Shown in pieces: positions 1-11,665 of a stretch of 64,000 nucleotides of DNA. Under the pieces are notes generated by a model that was given only the letters and a program-made list of their open reading frames with translations, was not told the DNA's origin and did no database searches. Each line of letters opens with the position of its first letter. Position 1 is the first letter of the stretch. The stretch is taken from the NCBI GenBank assembly GCA_018902385.1, contig JABSSW010000014.1, positions 62,001-126,000 on the forward strand, given 5' to 3'. The stretch is from Physcia stellaris (lineage: Eukaryota > Ascomycota > Lecanoromycetes > Caliciales > Physciaceae). Made by a program: the position numbers and the translations under genes.

Positions 1-2106
1 TCCTTCCTGACGAATGGATTACGACAAGTCGCAATCTACTTTGCCAGGTGACTTCACAGGGTTTCTTGGTGTTTGTCAGACACCACTCCTTAGCCATAGT
101 CCATCGAGGTCTGAAATTCGAGGAAATCATTTCTGGACCGACGTTGCAGAGACCGCGAGGTACACTGCCTTTACTACACCACAAGGCACAGAGTGCACCT
201 TCATGAACGGTGAGGAAGCGCCTGCGCAAAAACAAATACAATTCTGTGGGAGTGGGAAACCTGACGACAAAGGAGGTCAGGTTATCAAAGGCCTACGAAC
301 ACCAGACTGTAGAACTGTTAAAGCCTAAGCATGGGCGAACGCTTGATAAGAGCTCTCGTTGCATTGGCAATTTCTTGCAAGATTGTATGCTGTCTGTGGA
401 GAACATGGCCACTACGATTTGCTGTCACAAAGCTCTCCTGTCTACATGTTTTTGGTATCCAAAGACGTGTGAGGGTCTACGATCTCAAGATCCAGGTCTT
501 ACTCAGGGGCGTTTTTCGGGAGTACTCAAAACTAGGCTCATATAGGCAAAGCTTGAGTACTCCCGAAAAACGCCCCTGAGTAGGTCCAACATCAGCGATG
601 AGCGGGGTCGAGGGTTGGCAGGGTCCGGGAGCTACAGCCCGCCCATTAGCAGCACCAGTAGGGGGCGGCCGGGCGGCGACGGCGCAATCTCCGCCGGGGA
701 GCTACTTGATGGGGTGAAACATTAGCGTGCTTGTGGCGGAGAGGGGCTCATTGAGGGGCACCTCCATCTGGTCCTGGAGGGTACTTGGTGCTTAAGGTAG
801 GCAAGAATGCATCATACTAGAGTATATTGTAGAAAAGCTAGCGATTATTGTCTCATCCATCAAGCCCTGAAATCATGTGAACTTGAGAATTAGAACAGTA
901 CACTCACAGTTGACGATATCGTAAGGCAGAAGGACGTGGACAATGGTCACCCAATGACTGAGATGCCTCCAAAGACTATGCCAAAGATAGTTGAGATCTC
1001 GGCATTGAGTTCTCGTGAGATGATTATCTTGAGTCCCCTTTCAACTGCTTGAATTGCCAAAAGTTTCCCGGCCCAACTCTTCGGCGAAGTTAATCTGGAA
1101 AGGCCGCCTTGATTGGTGCATAACCCGAGCTTTTGACTTCACGATCAACACGCACAAGTCTTTCACCCTTATTTCCTTCCGAAACAATGCACCTTTGCTC
1201 TTTCGATTGCTCTTAAACCTAATACCTGATACCACTCGGAACTCATAGACCTCTTCATAGCTGCAAATACGTCCTACACCTGGGTGCCACACCTCGCATG
1301 TGCAAATGGCGGTACTCCTACCGTAGGAGCTTGGTCTTTGCACGGTTCGGTCATCGAAACAAGACGACAGTCGTCAGCTCCTCGGACGCCAGGAGCATTT
1401 GGTGATCGTCGTCTTTGGCTTACGATCAACCTCCCGTACTAAGGTAATGCATTTTGCTCTTCGCCCAGCACGAGGGCACCTTGTCACCATTCACCAACGA
1501 CCTGCAAGCATCCCGTTTCCCGACGAAGCCAATGCGCCGGCTCAGGATACCCTGCCGAGCCTGCTCGCGCGGTATCACATCACTGAGACTGGTTAGCAGG
1601 CACTTTGGGGATCGTGCTTCCCGTCACACGCTAACCAGCTATTGGTCCATACCCCCATTCATGACCTTGCAAACCTCACCACGTTATTCTCGTGCGAAGT
1701 CACTCTTCCTCGCTCACTGCAAGTCTCGGCCTCTGCTCTCGAGAATAACCCTCTCACCCCTCCTGATACCTCCTCTTTCTCCTCCTCGTCTGTCAGCACT
1801 ATCAATTGTTGTTCGCCTTGTTCGAGCGGTGTAACCGTCCTGCGCCGTCGTCGTGTGGAGAGGAACATCCCACGTGTGAGTTGCCTCATCCTGTGAGCTG
1901 CCTCATTTGTGACCTACTTGTGTTGCATTGTTGCACTACATCAAGATAGTAGCGCAGAGACCTCCGTGGCTACTGTACCGCAAACCTGCTTGAGCAATTT
2001 TTATTTCATCTCTCAAAGACCCCCTGTCCTTTTCCTCACATTTCTCCTGTATCCTGATACTAACGAGCGGTATAGACGAATTGAAACATCAGCTACGAGG
2101 ACGGTC
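1..2106. other. No convincing gene; hairpin, then upstream region of the DENN gene
   Basis: Several short open frames occur on both strands, but none has recognisable domains, and several start only at GTG or TTG. A 30-bp perfect inverted repeat lies at 500-582 (listed separately). It is followed by a G+C-rich stretch at about 595-780 that I could not identify. The last few hundred bases are pyrimidine-rich (runs of cct/ctc at about 1680-1800), as is common upstream of fungal genes, and probably include the promoter and leader of the DENN gene. Confidence 0.5.
500..582. repeat. 30-bp perfect inverted repeat with 23-nt loop
   Basis: Positions 500-529 and 553-582 are exact reverse complements. 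The arms begin tactcaggggcg and run into agtactcaa. The spacer is 530-552. The stem could form a cruciform or an RNA hairpin. No gene spans it convincingly and no target-site duplication is evident. Confidence 0.9.
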
Positions 2107-5095
2107 ATGGCACCTTCCCTCCGTGATCGTGCCTTCCGGCCTACGACCCGCGATAGACCTACATCCACGCCGCAAGATCGCCCTTCAACATCTACGAGAG
2201 ATCATGGCGACCACTCCCTTATTATACCAAGCCGAACCTCGTCTCTTCACTCACGTATCACTCAGCCCATCCCGTCTACTTTGAGTATCAAACCAAGCCA
2301 GAGAACGCCCAAGACACTCACACATGCCTACATGGTATGTGGTGTTGGACGGGAGCCGTCACAATGGGTACGAGCACCCGCGCCCCTTCAGGGAAAGATC
2401 GCGCACATGAAGGGTGCCATTGGACAATACTGGCTGCCAGAGATACTTGGTAGCAGCCCCAGGCTCGACCAGGACAACGAGATTGCACGGTCGCTGCACG
2501 CAGCAATGCGAGTAAGCTCACTCCACAGATTGACCATAGGTATATTACTAATATCCCTTGTTCTTAGACTTGCTTTCCTCATGACGTGGAAGTGTGTATC
2601 GGCCGTAGCCAGCCACACTGTGTGCACCACTCATTTGTCCTCCAACAAGACTCATCTCACACACTCTACGGCATCGCTCTACGCGTCTGGTCTCGAGCTG
2701 ACGAGAAGCGGGCCGAGACAATTCGAGACCTACGAAAGCGGACAGAGTCAGACTACTATGACTCACCAGACGATACCTACTGGATTCCCTATTGCCTGAG
2801 CTTTTTATCAAGATATCCATTGTACGATCTGCTTGGAGACTATTTACGCGGAATGTGGATCCATTGGAACAAAGCTACCAATTTGTTCCATGCTGAAGAG
2901 GTTTCCCGTATTCTGAGCTTCCCAGCACCTAGACTCAATGACTTGGTACGCATCGACATGAAAGACTACGCATTGTGCTACCAATTCCCATCGTCACCTA
3001 CCGGGTTCCAGAATTTTGCGCTGTGGCCATTGTTTACCTGTTTGTCGATACCAAACATTGTCGGGGTCATTGAAGCCGCTGTTTCATCGACGAGACGCAT
3101 CATCTTCGTCAGCCACTACCCAGCCATGCTCACGGTAGCTTCAGAAACGATACGTTACTGCGTTCGAGTGTATGAATGGAGTGGCTTGTACGTACCAGTA
3201 GTGCACGCCCGCCACGCCAAGGAACTTGTACAGGAACCCGGACCTTATATGCTTGGTATAACGTCCGAGTGCAGATCTCTGTTCACAGCTCCCAGCGACG
3301 CACTTGTCATTGATCTAGATCGCAACTTCGTTCTTACCTCGAGTCCACCGACTGTGCTTACAGCAGGCCAACGGGCTAAGATGATCAGCCGGCTTACTAA
3401 TGCCTTGAATGGCGATGTCGCGCCTTCTGGAGTACCTCCTCATCTGAGATCTGCATATGGTGGAGGAAAATTGGTTCCTGCTGGGCAAATTATTGTCATG
3501 AGAGGTGAAGTTGAGAGTGTGCAGAATCCGACCTGGTGGAACCAAGATATGGTCATGGGTGTCATGGATCACGTTTGCGAGAAGCTTGTAAGTTGATCGT
3601 CACAATTTTCTATATTCAGCCGATGCTTACCGGTTCAAAGGGTCGCAACACTGGTATGAAAGCAGTCTTTGGCGGCGCAGTCAAAAAGCCGTTGATGACC
3701 AAAGTATCCATGCGCCATCTGAATGAGATTGTCCGTGAACGCAATCAATACTCGCGAGATGCCATGGAAGCTTGGCAAGATTTCATAAATCTCAAGGGTA
3801 GAATGGACATGGATCTGTCCAAGGTTACCAAACGCAATAATTTCCTTGTCGAGGAGCTGGAAAGTTGGAAGCAACAGGTAATTCAGATCTGGAAGGATTG
3901 CGTGATATGTCCTGACAGCAAACAGTTTCTCAAATTTCAAGCGTTTGCTGAACAACTCACAAAAGAGACTCAAGATCTTAAAGTTAAAATTGAATCGCAT
4001 AAACGCGAGAACCGCCGCATCACATCGCTCCTTGACCAACAGAAAGACGATGCTGCACGTCTTACGTTGCGTCTTTCGGGCACCGAGCGGCAACGCGACG
4101 ATGCCCTCGAGGCTCTTATAATGCAGCAAGAAGTCGCCGAAGAATTGGAGCGAGAAAGGAAGCGCATTTCGACGGAATTAGCGGCTTTGCAGCACACCAA
4201 CACTACGATTGTACGTCAACGCGATGAATCGCAGAGAGTCGTACTCCATCTCCGAAGTCTCATCAACGGTCAAACACATCACATGGAGCATATCGTGCGC
4301 TCTCTGAACGAAGGCCAAGAACTCAGTAATTATGTTGGTGAAGGCTACGAAGACGTTTCCGATGGCGACACCCATGGTTTGGCAATCAATGGTAGCGACG
4401 ATCAAGCCACCAAGAACGGTTTGGCCCCGGCGGAGGAGTCTCAGAGATCGCACAGCCGTGCTAGTACGATCGATGGTACCGAAGCCGAGAAAGTCACGCC
4501 GGAGATGGAGACGTCTCTCTACGGATCTTTCCATGGTGGGGCGAGCAAGCGGAGCAGCCGCCTCAGCTTGGGAGATGTCGCCGACAGACATCTGCGAGAC
4601 AAGACCGATGCCATAGCCGACATTATTCGCAATATATCCGAACAATGCGCCGCAGCCGTGGAGGGTCTCCAGCTTGCGCACGATGCCGACGAGGATGGTG
4701 ACATCATCGATGAGTACAGGGATCATGACAAGTCACTCGGAATGCCAGATGAGGACCGAGAACATTCTCGGCGAAATGAAGGCAGTGAGATGGGAGCTTC
4801 CGAGAATGATTCCAGTCTGCTCAACCCCAGCGTAAGGAATTCCAGTATCCCGCCAACGCCCGATTTGGTGCACAATCGGTCAAGCACATCGATGAGCGGC
4901 GTCAGCGAGAGCACTGGTCGCGACCGAGCCTCAGGCCATTACAGTACCCACAGCGACAGTGACATCAAGGTCGTTGACGACAATTCTGCACATGAGAACC
5001 AAGCGGATGCCGACAATGCAGTGTCAGGGATCGTGTCCAAGACAGCCGGAGCTGATGTGCTTCGACCAGCAACGGCCAGATTGATACAGTCGTAG
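2107..5095 (+). CDS. DENN-domain protein with long coiled coil (Rab GEF-like)
   Basis: Four exons fit: 2107-2511, 2568-3587, 3641-3877 and 3926-5095, giving 943 residues. The introns are 56, 53 and 48 bp, all phase 0. The N-terminal part carries a uDENN-like block (MVCGVGREPSQW, WLPEILGSSPRL). The cDENN core follows across exon 2 (FLSRYPLYDLLGDYL, FVSHYPAMLTVASETIRYC, DALVIDLDRNF). Exons 3-4 encode a long coiled coil (LTKETQDLKVKIESHK to about LINGQTHHMEHIVRSL) and an acidic, serine-rich tail. DENN proteins act as exchange factors for Rab GTPases, so a role in membrane traffic is expected; which Rab is unknown. The third intron (3878-3925) has no stop and a length divisible by three. I remove it because the family reads SWKQQ directly into FLKFQAF and because it has a gtaatt donor, a ctgac branch and a cag acceptor. 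The start at 2107 is the first ATG that leads into the conserved part. The first 70 residues are poorly conserved and could be wrong. Confidence 0.85.
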
Positions 5096-5706
5096 GATAT
5101 CGCAGGGTTTGCAAGCATCTATGGCGTTTTGTATCTGGATGGGCAGGAATTCTGTGGGTGGAATGATACCAGAAGCAAGAGGTTGAGGTGGCTATCGTGC
5201 AACATCTGGGGCAACAGTGTTTCCATGATGCGTGATTTTTGATCGCCTCATACTACTGCAGAAGAATAATATGCCATTTTCCAAAACAGAAGTGCGCCCA
5301 TTAATATTGCCTTTACGTGAGTGATGTATTATATCCTAAGCGGTAATTGGGTGGACGAACGCGTTCTTGTGTCTCGGGAGAAATGGCCCGACTCGCTCCA
5401 CTGTGAATCCTTTCAAAACATGCTGCAATGCTGATAGAATGGAACCGTGTCATCGCAAATGTCTTCTCTTGGCCTTCCATCTAGCACCTATCAGACTCAA
5501 CCGCATCAACTCTGCCCCGGCAAAAGCCATCTTACAGGGAGCGTCCGAGAGGGTGAGACCGGTCCGCAAATTATGACGAAAGCTCTTGATCCTGATTGAC
5601 CGCCAACACTGGCCTGAGGTGCCACGTCAGATCACTTCGCACCCGTTCTTTCGGTCTCTACTTCTACAACTCTACCGACTACTTTCCACTGCCGGCTTGT
5701 CTGGGC
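5096..5706. other. Intergenic: DENN 3' end to TBC gene promoter
   Basis: No coding sequence is recognised. The stretch holds the 3' region of the DENN gene and the upstream region of the TBC gene. The frame of the TBC protein is open back to 5596, but only through a TTG. The first ATG, at 5707, fits a fungal start better. Confidence 0.5.
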
Positions 5707-8700
5707 ATGGACACCAGCAACGACGGCCGCCTCGAGCGGAAATCCTCACAGATGTCCAATAAAGAACACAGACCGGGCAATGGCCGCTCAAGATCAAGAA
5801 AACAATCATTAGTCACCCCAGACTCTGCAAAATCACTTGTGTCCTTCCCATCTTTGTCGCCGGATAACTCGCCCGGCCCTATTGTCAATGGTTCCTTTCT
5901 CATGAGCCCAGGTGCTCAGACCGGTTCCGCCCCTCACACGCCCCGTCGAGGCTCTTCGCAAGCTCCTTCGATAGTACAGACCTTAATACAGCGAAGTGCA
6001 TCTTCTCGAGGGCGTACCGCGCTGTTTGACGATTCGCCGAGAAACGCCGTGACAGAGGCGCCTGGTGCCCTTAATCATGCCAGCGATGAACACATTCAGC
6101 ATTTGATTGCCAAGACAGGAGCTGTGACATTGGTTCGGCAGCTCGCAGATGATCTAGCACAACGCGATGCAGAGATGACAGCTCTCAGACGTCGGGCGGA
6201 GGAGAGGGAGAGGGAGCTTAAAAAGATGCTCAGAGAAGTGGAGGTATCAAACCTGGACATCGAGACTAGACTCCATCGTGTTGGTAACTTGGTCGATAAA
6301 GCAGCTACAGGGCCGAAAGACCTGACTATCAAGATTAGCCGGAAGAATAATGGAAAAGCTGAGAGAGCACTCAGCGTTCCGAACGGCATAGACCAGATGA
6401 TGGGTGAAGCCATGAAAGATGATGTTGGGGCTACCCTGGAACTCGATGAAGGATACCTCGACTCCCTGGACATTAGAGACAAGGATGCTACTGTTAAGGC
6501 AACAGACATCGTCCCTAACGATTTTGATAGAGCATCGATTACGTCAAGCGTGGAGTCACAGGGTAAGACAGGAAGCACTGTCAGAGGATGGAAAGACTAT
6601 CTATGGAGTGCAAAGGGTACGAGCAAAAAAACCAGCCGTGCAAGCAGCATGGTCAGTGATTACAACGAAGAGGCGGAAGCGGCCTTGAGATCTAGAGCCT
6701 CCAGCGGTAACATTGGACGGCGAAAAGCTTTGGATGATGATCTCTTCAACCCTTTAGAGCGTTCAAAGACGACACAGAGCGTAGATGACACTGACGCTCA
6801 ATCACGCAAGTCTTCCTCTTCGGTGGCGTCTTGGACCATGAAGCTTTTTGCAGGCAATCCACAAGCCAGTAATACGAGTACTGTGAGGGGGAGATCAGCA
6901 ACCACTGGAAGTGGGGCCACAAAGAATTCAAGAGCTCCCTCTAATGCTTCCGTGCAGGCAGCAAGCTCGGCAAAGGCAGCTCTGATGAGAGTGAACAGTA
7001 TGGCGCCAGATAATCGAGCAACGAGGAAAAACATTCCACCTGTACCGCCAATCCCGGCCTCCTTGAAAACCTCTGTTCCACAGGCACCGGCTGTTCAGCT
7101 TCCAAGCAGTCCGAAGTCAGTAAGCTCTGCAGCAAACCTAGGTCCAGTTGAAATGGATACTATTCTTCCGCCTGAATCGAGACCTCCAACCGATCAGACT
7201 TACATCAACAACTCCGCCAACGTTCTCACTGACCGCTATGGTTTCATCTACGATCAGCGTCGCAGGAAGCGAGAGTCAGACTTGTTAAGAGCTGGGAATC
7301 ACAAAGGCAAGCGGAACAGTGGTGTGGAATCGATCAGCGGCATTAGAGACACCGACCGAATGAGTACACACTCGCGTACAGACTCATTACAGCGCCCCGA
7401 CACTCCGGGCTCGGTTGACGATAAGATCGAAGGAAAGCCTACGAAACGCTGGCAGGACTATTTGAAGAAGGCTACTTTTCCAACCGAGCTTCTTTCCCAT
7501 ACACCCACCGCAAAGCCGAACACGGCTGTCATTACCGCAGGATCCCCAACCGCATTAAAGCGCTCACTTACTTTCGGCGATGTGCGTGGCTCTCTCCCAT
7601 CAACGAGCCTCAACCCTGAACCAGCCGCCTCCCCAATTACAGCTTCCAAGGCCGAAATCTCAAAGCCTATTGCCAGTGCTTCAGAATCACTATCCGACAC
7701 ATCACCCACAGAAGCGGAGCCCGTCAAGCTCCTCTTAGCCCAACTCACCGAGTTGCACGACACGCTCCAACGTGAACGCACTGTGAAGTGGAATGAGTTC
7801 CTCCGGAAAGTACGCGCCGAGCGTCGAAAGGAGGGCGAGAACTTATCTTCTTCAGCTCCAAACTCGACAGCGATGCCAGAAGTAGCCCTCACCGATGGTG
7901 AAATGATTGGCGTCGCCGGCCTAGGTAACAAGGGCAAAGTTGGCCGAGCGAAGTGGAAAGAGTTCAAACAGTTCGTCTTGGCTGGTATTCCTGTTGCGTA
8001 CCGCGCAAAGATCTGGGCCGAATGCACGGGTGCTTCTGCTCTACGGGTTCCCGGGTACTACGAAGACCTTGTCAAGAACGGCATCGACGACCCAGAGATA
8101 GTGGCGCAGATCCAGATGGACATCAACAGAACCATGACCGACAATGTCTTCTTCCGCGCTGGACCGGGCGTCGTCAAGCTGAATGAGGTCCTCCTGGCCT
8201 ACTCACGCCGTAATCCAGAGGTCGGCTATTGCCAGGGTATGAACCTCATCACAGCCTCCTTACTCCTGATCATGCCAACTGCCGAAGACGCCTTCTGGCT
8301 GCTTACGAGCATCATCGAGAATATCCTCCCAACAGGCTATTATTCTAACACCCTCCTCGCCTCCCGCGCGGATCAGCTCGTGCTCCGACATTACGTGTCC
8401 ACCCTCCTCCCCAAGCTCTCCGCACACCTAGATAATCTAGGCATCGAGCTCGAAGCCCTCACGTTCCAATGGTTCCTCAGCGTATTCACAGCCTGTCTAA
8501 GCGCCGAAGCTCTCTTCCGCGTCTGGGATGTCGTGTTGTGCTTCAACGACGGCTCCACATTCCTCTTCCAGGTCGCGCTGGCGCTGCTGAAACTTAATGA
8601 GCAGAGGCTGTTGGCGGAGGAAACGGCTGGTGGGGTCTACAATGCGCTGGGAAGCGTGAGCGATCATGAGGTTGGCATTGATGGGCTGCTGAGAGGGAGT

Positions 8701-8952
8701 GATGCCCTGAAGGGGGAGGTCAAGACGGAGGATGTGGATGATTTGCGCGTTGCGGCTGTGGAAGAGGAGAAGAAGCGGATGGGCGGGGCTAGGAATGGAA
8801 CTGGGACTGGGAATGGAACTGGGACTGGGACTGGGACTGGGACTGGGACTGGGACTGGGACTGGGACTGGGACTGGGAGAAAGCGAGGGGAGAGCGGGGC
8901 GACGGATGGCAGTGGATTGGAAGTGCAGGTGCCGATGCCGGTGGAGGAGTGA
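5707..8952 (+). CDS. TBC-domain Rab GTPase-activating protein
   Basis: A single exon encodes 1081 residues. The N-terminal 700 residues are mostly disordered and serine-rich, with a coiled coil near residues 120-190 (rich in arginine and glutamate, about 6160-6250). The TBC domain lies at about 750-970. It has the arginine-finger motif IQMDINRT near residue 800 and the glutamine-finger motif YCQGMN near 840, so the dual-finger catalytic set is intact. The later blocks EDAFWLL and LEALTFQWFLSVF resemble the TBC1D2 branch more than the small Gyp proteins, though that placement is from memory. Such proteins accelerate GTP hydrolysis on Rab GTPases at membranes. The C-terminus contains a Gly-Thr tract encoded by a hexanucleotide repeat. 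The DENN gene just upstream is on the same strand and in the same broad pathway, but the two are separate transcription units. Confidence 0.9.
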   Translation: MDTSNDGRLERKSSQMSNKEHRPGNGRSRSRKQSLVTPDSAKSLVSFPSLSPDNSPGPIVNGSFLMSPGAQTGSAPHTPRRGSSQAPSIVQTLIQRSASSRGRTALFDDSPRNAVTEAPGALNHASDEHIQHLIAKTGAVTLVRQLADDLAQRDAEMTALRRRAEERERELKKMLREVEVSNLDIETRLHRVGNLVDKAATGPKDLTIKISRKNNGKAERALSVPNGIDQMMGEAMKDDVGATLELDEGYLDSLDIRDKDATVKATDIVPNDFDRASITSSVESQGKTGSTVRGWKDYLWSAKGTSKKTSRASSMVSDYNEEAEAALRSRASSGNIGRRKALDDDLFNPLERSKTTQSVDDTDAQSRKSSSSVASWTMKLFAGNPQASNTSTVRGRSATTGSGATKNSRAPSNASVQAASSAKAALMRVNSMAPDNRATRKNIPPVPPIPASLKTSVPQAPAVQLPSSPKSVSSAANLGPVEMDTILPPESRPPTDQTYINNSANVLTDRYGFIYDQRRRKRESDLLRAGNHKGKRNSGVESISGIRDTDRMSTHSRTDSLQRPDTPGSVDDKIEGKPTKRWQDYLKKATFPTELLSHTPTAKPNTAVITAGSPTALKRSLTFGDVRGSLPSTSLNPEPAASPITASKAEISKPIASASESLSDTSPTEAEPVKLLLAQLTELHDTLQRERTVKWNEFLRKVRAERRKEGENLSSSAPNSTAMPEVALTDGEMIGVAGLGNKGKVGRAKWKEFKQFVLAGIPVAYRAKIWAECTGASALRVPGYYEDLVKNGIDDPEIVAQIQMDINRTMTDNVFFRAGPGVVKLNEVLLAYSRRNPEVGYCQGMNLITASLLLIMPTAEDAFWLLTSIIENILPTGYYSNTLLASRADQLVLRHYVSTLLPKLSAHLDNLGIELEALTFQWFLSVFTACLSAEALFRVWDVVLCFNDGSTFLFQVALALLKLNEQRLLAEETAGGVYNALGSVSDHEVGIDGLLRGSDALKGEVKTEDVDDLRVAAVEEEKKRMGGARNGTGTGNGTGTGTGTGTGTGTGTGTGTGRKRGESGATDGSGLEVQVPMPVEE
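8797..8877 (+). repeat. GGGACT hexanucleotide microsatellite inside the TBC gene
   Basis: Nine uninterrupted GGGACT units occupy 8821-8874, preceded by four imperfect units (ggaact, gggact, gggaat, ggaact). The unit is two codons long, so length changes keep the frame and only alter a Gly-Thr run in the disordered C-terminus. The G-triplet spacing is compatible with a G-quadruplex on the coding strand. The other frames across the repeat are open too (Leu-Gly forward, Val-Pro on the reverse strand), which makes spurious ORFs there. Confidence 0.95.
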
Positions 8953-11665
8953 GACCTGGAAAAAGGAGAGCGAGAAAGTAAAGTGGGTGAAGGGCTCGGA
9001 TTGTGCTGGGCCCCTTTTCTTCCTCTCATGGCTTTTCTTGTTGTTGTAGCTGCGATGATACCCAGGGTTTTTGTATCTCGATCATGTCCATTTATTACCC
9101 CTTTTTCTCTCCCTTTTCCATGACGTGACATGAGAAATTATTGAATTGGTGTCTGCTGACCTTTGTTGCTTCGCTTGATAATTCTAGAGCGAGGGCGCGT
9201 GGGCGTACACTACCAGCTTCTTCCTGCAAGGGAGACGAAGGACCGACAGAAAAGGTCGAAAATTAGCTAGCCTTCATACCAGGCTTCTGACGGGTTCATG
9301 AAAACTGAGCATGTTTCTACGGACGAAATAGGATTTCAGAAACCGGTCGTCTGTTTCGAATCCGAACAATGCCCCCACGCAAAGCCCTGTTGTCTAGTTG
9401 GTTCATTACTACGATGGGAGAATTATGGGAGGATCACCCTTTCATTCCTTTTTCGCTTTTCTTTCAACATTCCTTTTTCGATTTTCTTTCAAAAAATCCT
9501 CGCTTCTTTGGTACCGCATATAAATATACAATCCCGTTGCAGTATGCTTCCAAGTTACTTTCGAAGGAAGTAGAGAAGGAAAAGTCAGGAAATGAGAAAG
9601 AGGGGTGGGTTTCGATATCCGGATTGTCTATATGTTCATAGACGGGGCTAGAGTTGGGAGGTGTTCTTTCTTTTTCTTCTTCTTCGTAATCTTGATCTCG
9701 TCTCCTCTTATCCATCTGAACTACCATTTACTAGCAATCCATTGATAACATCACAGTTCTCACAAAAATAAACAACTCCAATCCAAAACGAATCCATTGA
9801 AGAAATTTCAACTCAGAGCTCTTCTCTCTCCGGAATTCCAATCCGATTCTTGATTTGTGTGGCATTTGCTACTGGCTTTTTTCTGTGCTTTGTATTAATC
9901 CTAGATGGTGAGTTAGGTTTTTGAGATTGAGGTTGGTAAAGCTGTGAGGGAGGGATGGGGGGGGGGTGCATGATCGAGAAGAGGAGGGGATTGTCTAGGG
10001 ATTTGGGAATGAGGGAGAGAGTAGGGTTAGATGAGATAGATATAGATAGATCGAATTAAACAAAAATCAAAAGAATGAATAATCAGACATTCCCCCGCTT
10101 CAATGCACAAATCTCCCCCACCCCCAACAAAACCATCCCAAAATACTCCTCTTCTTCCCTCTCCCCTAGTAACTATCCAATTCTCAAGAGTCAGAAAACC
10201 CGGAAAAAAAGCGAGATTGCAAAAAGGGGTTAAAAAACTAGAAGACGTGCTATCGCACCCGAATAAACCATACGAAAAAAAGAAAATGGTTGATTAAGGT
10301 GTTTTTGGGTTTGAGATATATTTTTTTCTTTTTGGAAAGGGGGTTTAGCGTGGTAAGACTGGAAGTAGAGGTTGTTGTTCCAATCTAGGTATGATAAAGA
10401 CATCTACCATATAGGGGAAAAAAGAGCAAATGAGGTTGGCGAAAGGTGTGGGTATCATAGTTGGATATAATTTGTCTGTTTAATTGGCAAGATGGATTTC
10501 CATTTCTCGATCTCGTTTATCCTGAGTCGTTGGATGTAGACCTACCGGACCTGGTTCTTGGTGTGGAGAAGTAGGTCTATACCTTTGGTTTTCGCTCCGA
10601 GAAAAGGACGGAAGATATAAGATTTCACCTATGTCTTGGAATCAAAGAAGAGCAGCGATTCCTGAAGTTTTGGGGGTTGGGGCTTGAGGCGTTTTTTCTC
10701 ATGGTTTCAATGCATTTGGTTAGGGAATTAAGATTACGTAAAGTCGTGAAGTTAGCATTCAAGACTATATTATGTAGCGAATTACCTTGAAATGGTTGCA
10801 ATCTGGAGAAATTAGGGAGAAGTGGGAATGGGGGACGAGAGAACGAGTCATCCTGACCGAGAGTTAAATGGAGGTAGATTTTCCAATGATTTATGGCAGT
10901 CTTGACATTGCTATGTGGGTCCTATGTCGGTTTATCAGTGGGTTGTTGTTGGAGTTGATGGGTCTTTAGAGCAGTGTGCTGGCAGTGGAGCTGTAGAGGG
11001 TGAATTTACTGAAGAGTGTGGGGGAAATGGATAAATGCGATGACATTCTTCAGCAAGGGGATAGGTATGGTTCAATTAGATCTTTAGTTTAGAGATACAG
11101 TGTCCTGCTTTGCTCTATGTGACTCCTTCTCCGAGATCTCAATACAGTTTATCTCAGAGCTTGACAGAATATCGGCATAGCCAATTGTGAGATCTGGGTC
11201 CAACGTTTGGACATTTCTTAGGTAATCGTAGGTCAGAATCTCCACCAACACTCTCTGAACCCTTCACCCTATCAAAGTATTGCGCTCTTAACCCCCAATT
11301 GTATAGAGTTGGGATTTGCTGTTTACTCCCGTTTATGCTTGGAATTCGAGTAATACGTTTTCGACCGGGTTGTCACTTTGCCAGTATGAAGGATGTGGTT
11401 GCCAATGCCAGGAAGCTGCCAGGAAATTGATTGGAAGAGCTAAGTGTAGTATCAAGCATACCATAGGTGCATCCCCAATCGAAGTGAGATCTCTCATTTT
11501 CGCTTCAACGACCACAATCATTAGTTGTCAGAAGATGTAACAGGTTACCAATTCTTACCAAGTGCCGAGTAATAGGGAATTCTCAGATATCTCAGCTTTT
11601 CCTCCTTGTTGTTTTCTTATGCATCAAATGCTTGGGTGGCTCGCTCCAGCCCTTGAAGACGTCTT
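8953..11665. other. 2.7-kb gene-free stretch with low-complexity sequence
   Basis: No ORF on either strand has a recognisable domain or fungal-like codon usage. The sequence holds T-rich and G-rich runs (for example a run of G at about 9959-9967), a short gata-rich stretch near 10035-10055 and purine-rich blocks. It lies between the 3' ends of the TBC gene (+) and the F-box gene (-), so it must hold both terminators. It is long for such a tail-to-tail gap, and a non-coding transcript or decayed sequence cannot be excluded. Confidence 0.5.

Noticed and set aside
1041-1343. 100-codon minus-strand ORF
   Set aside because: Begins at GTG, has no recognised family and no supporting context.
8664-9131. 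Val-Pro repeat protein on the minus strand
   Set aside because: Shadow of the GGGACT repeat in the TBC gene.
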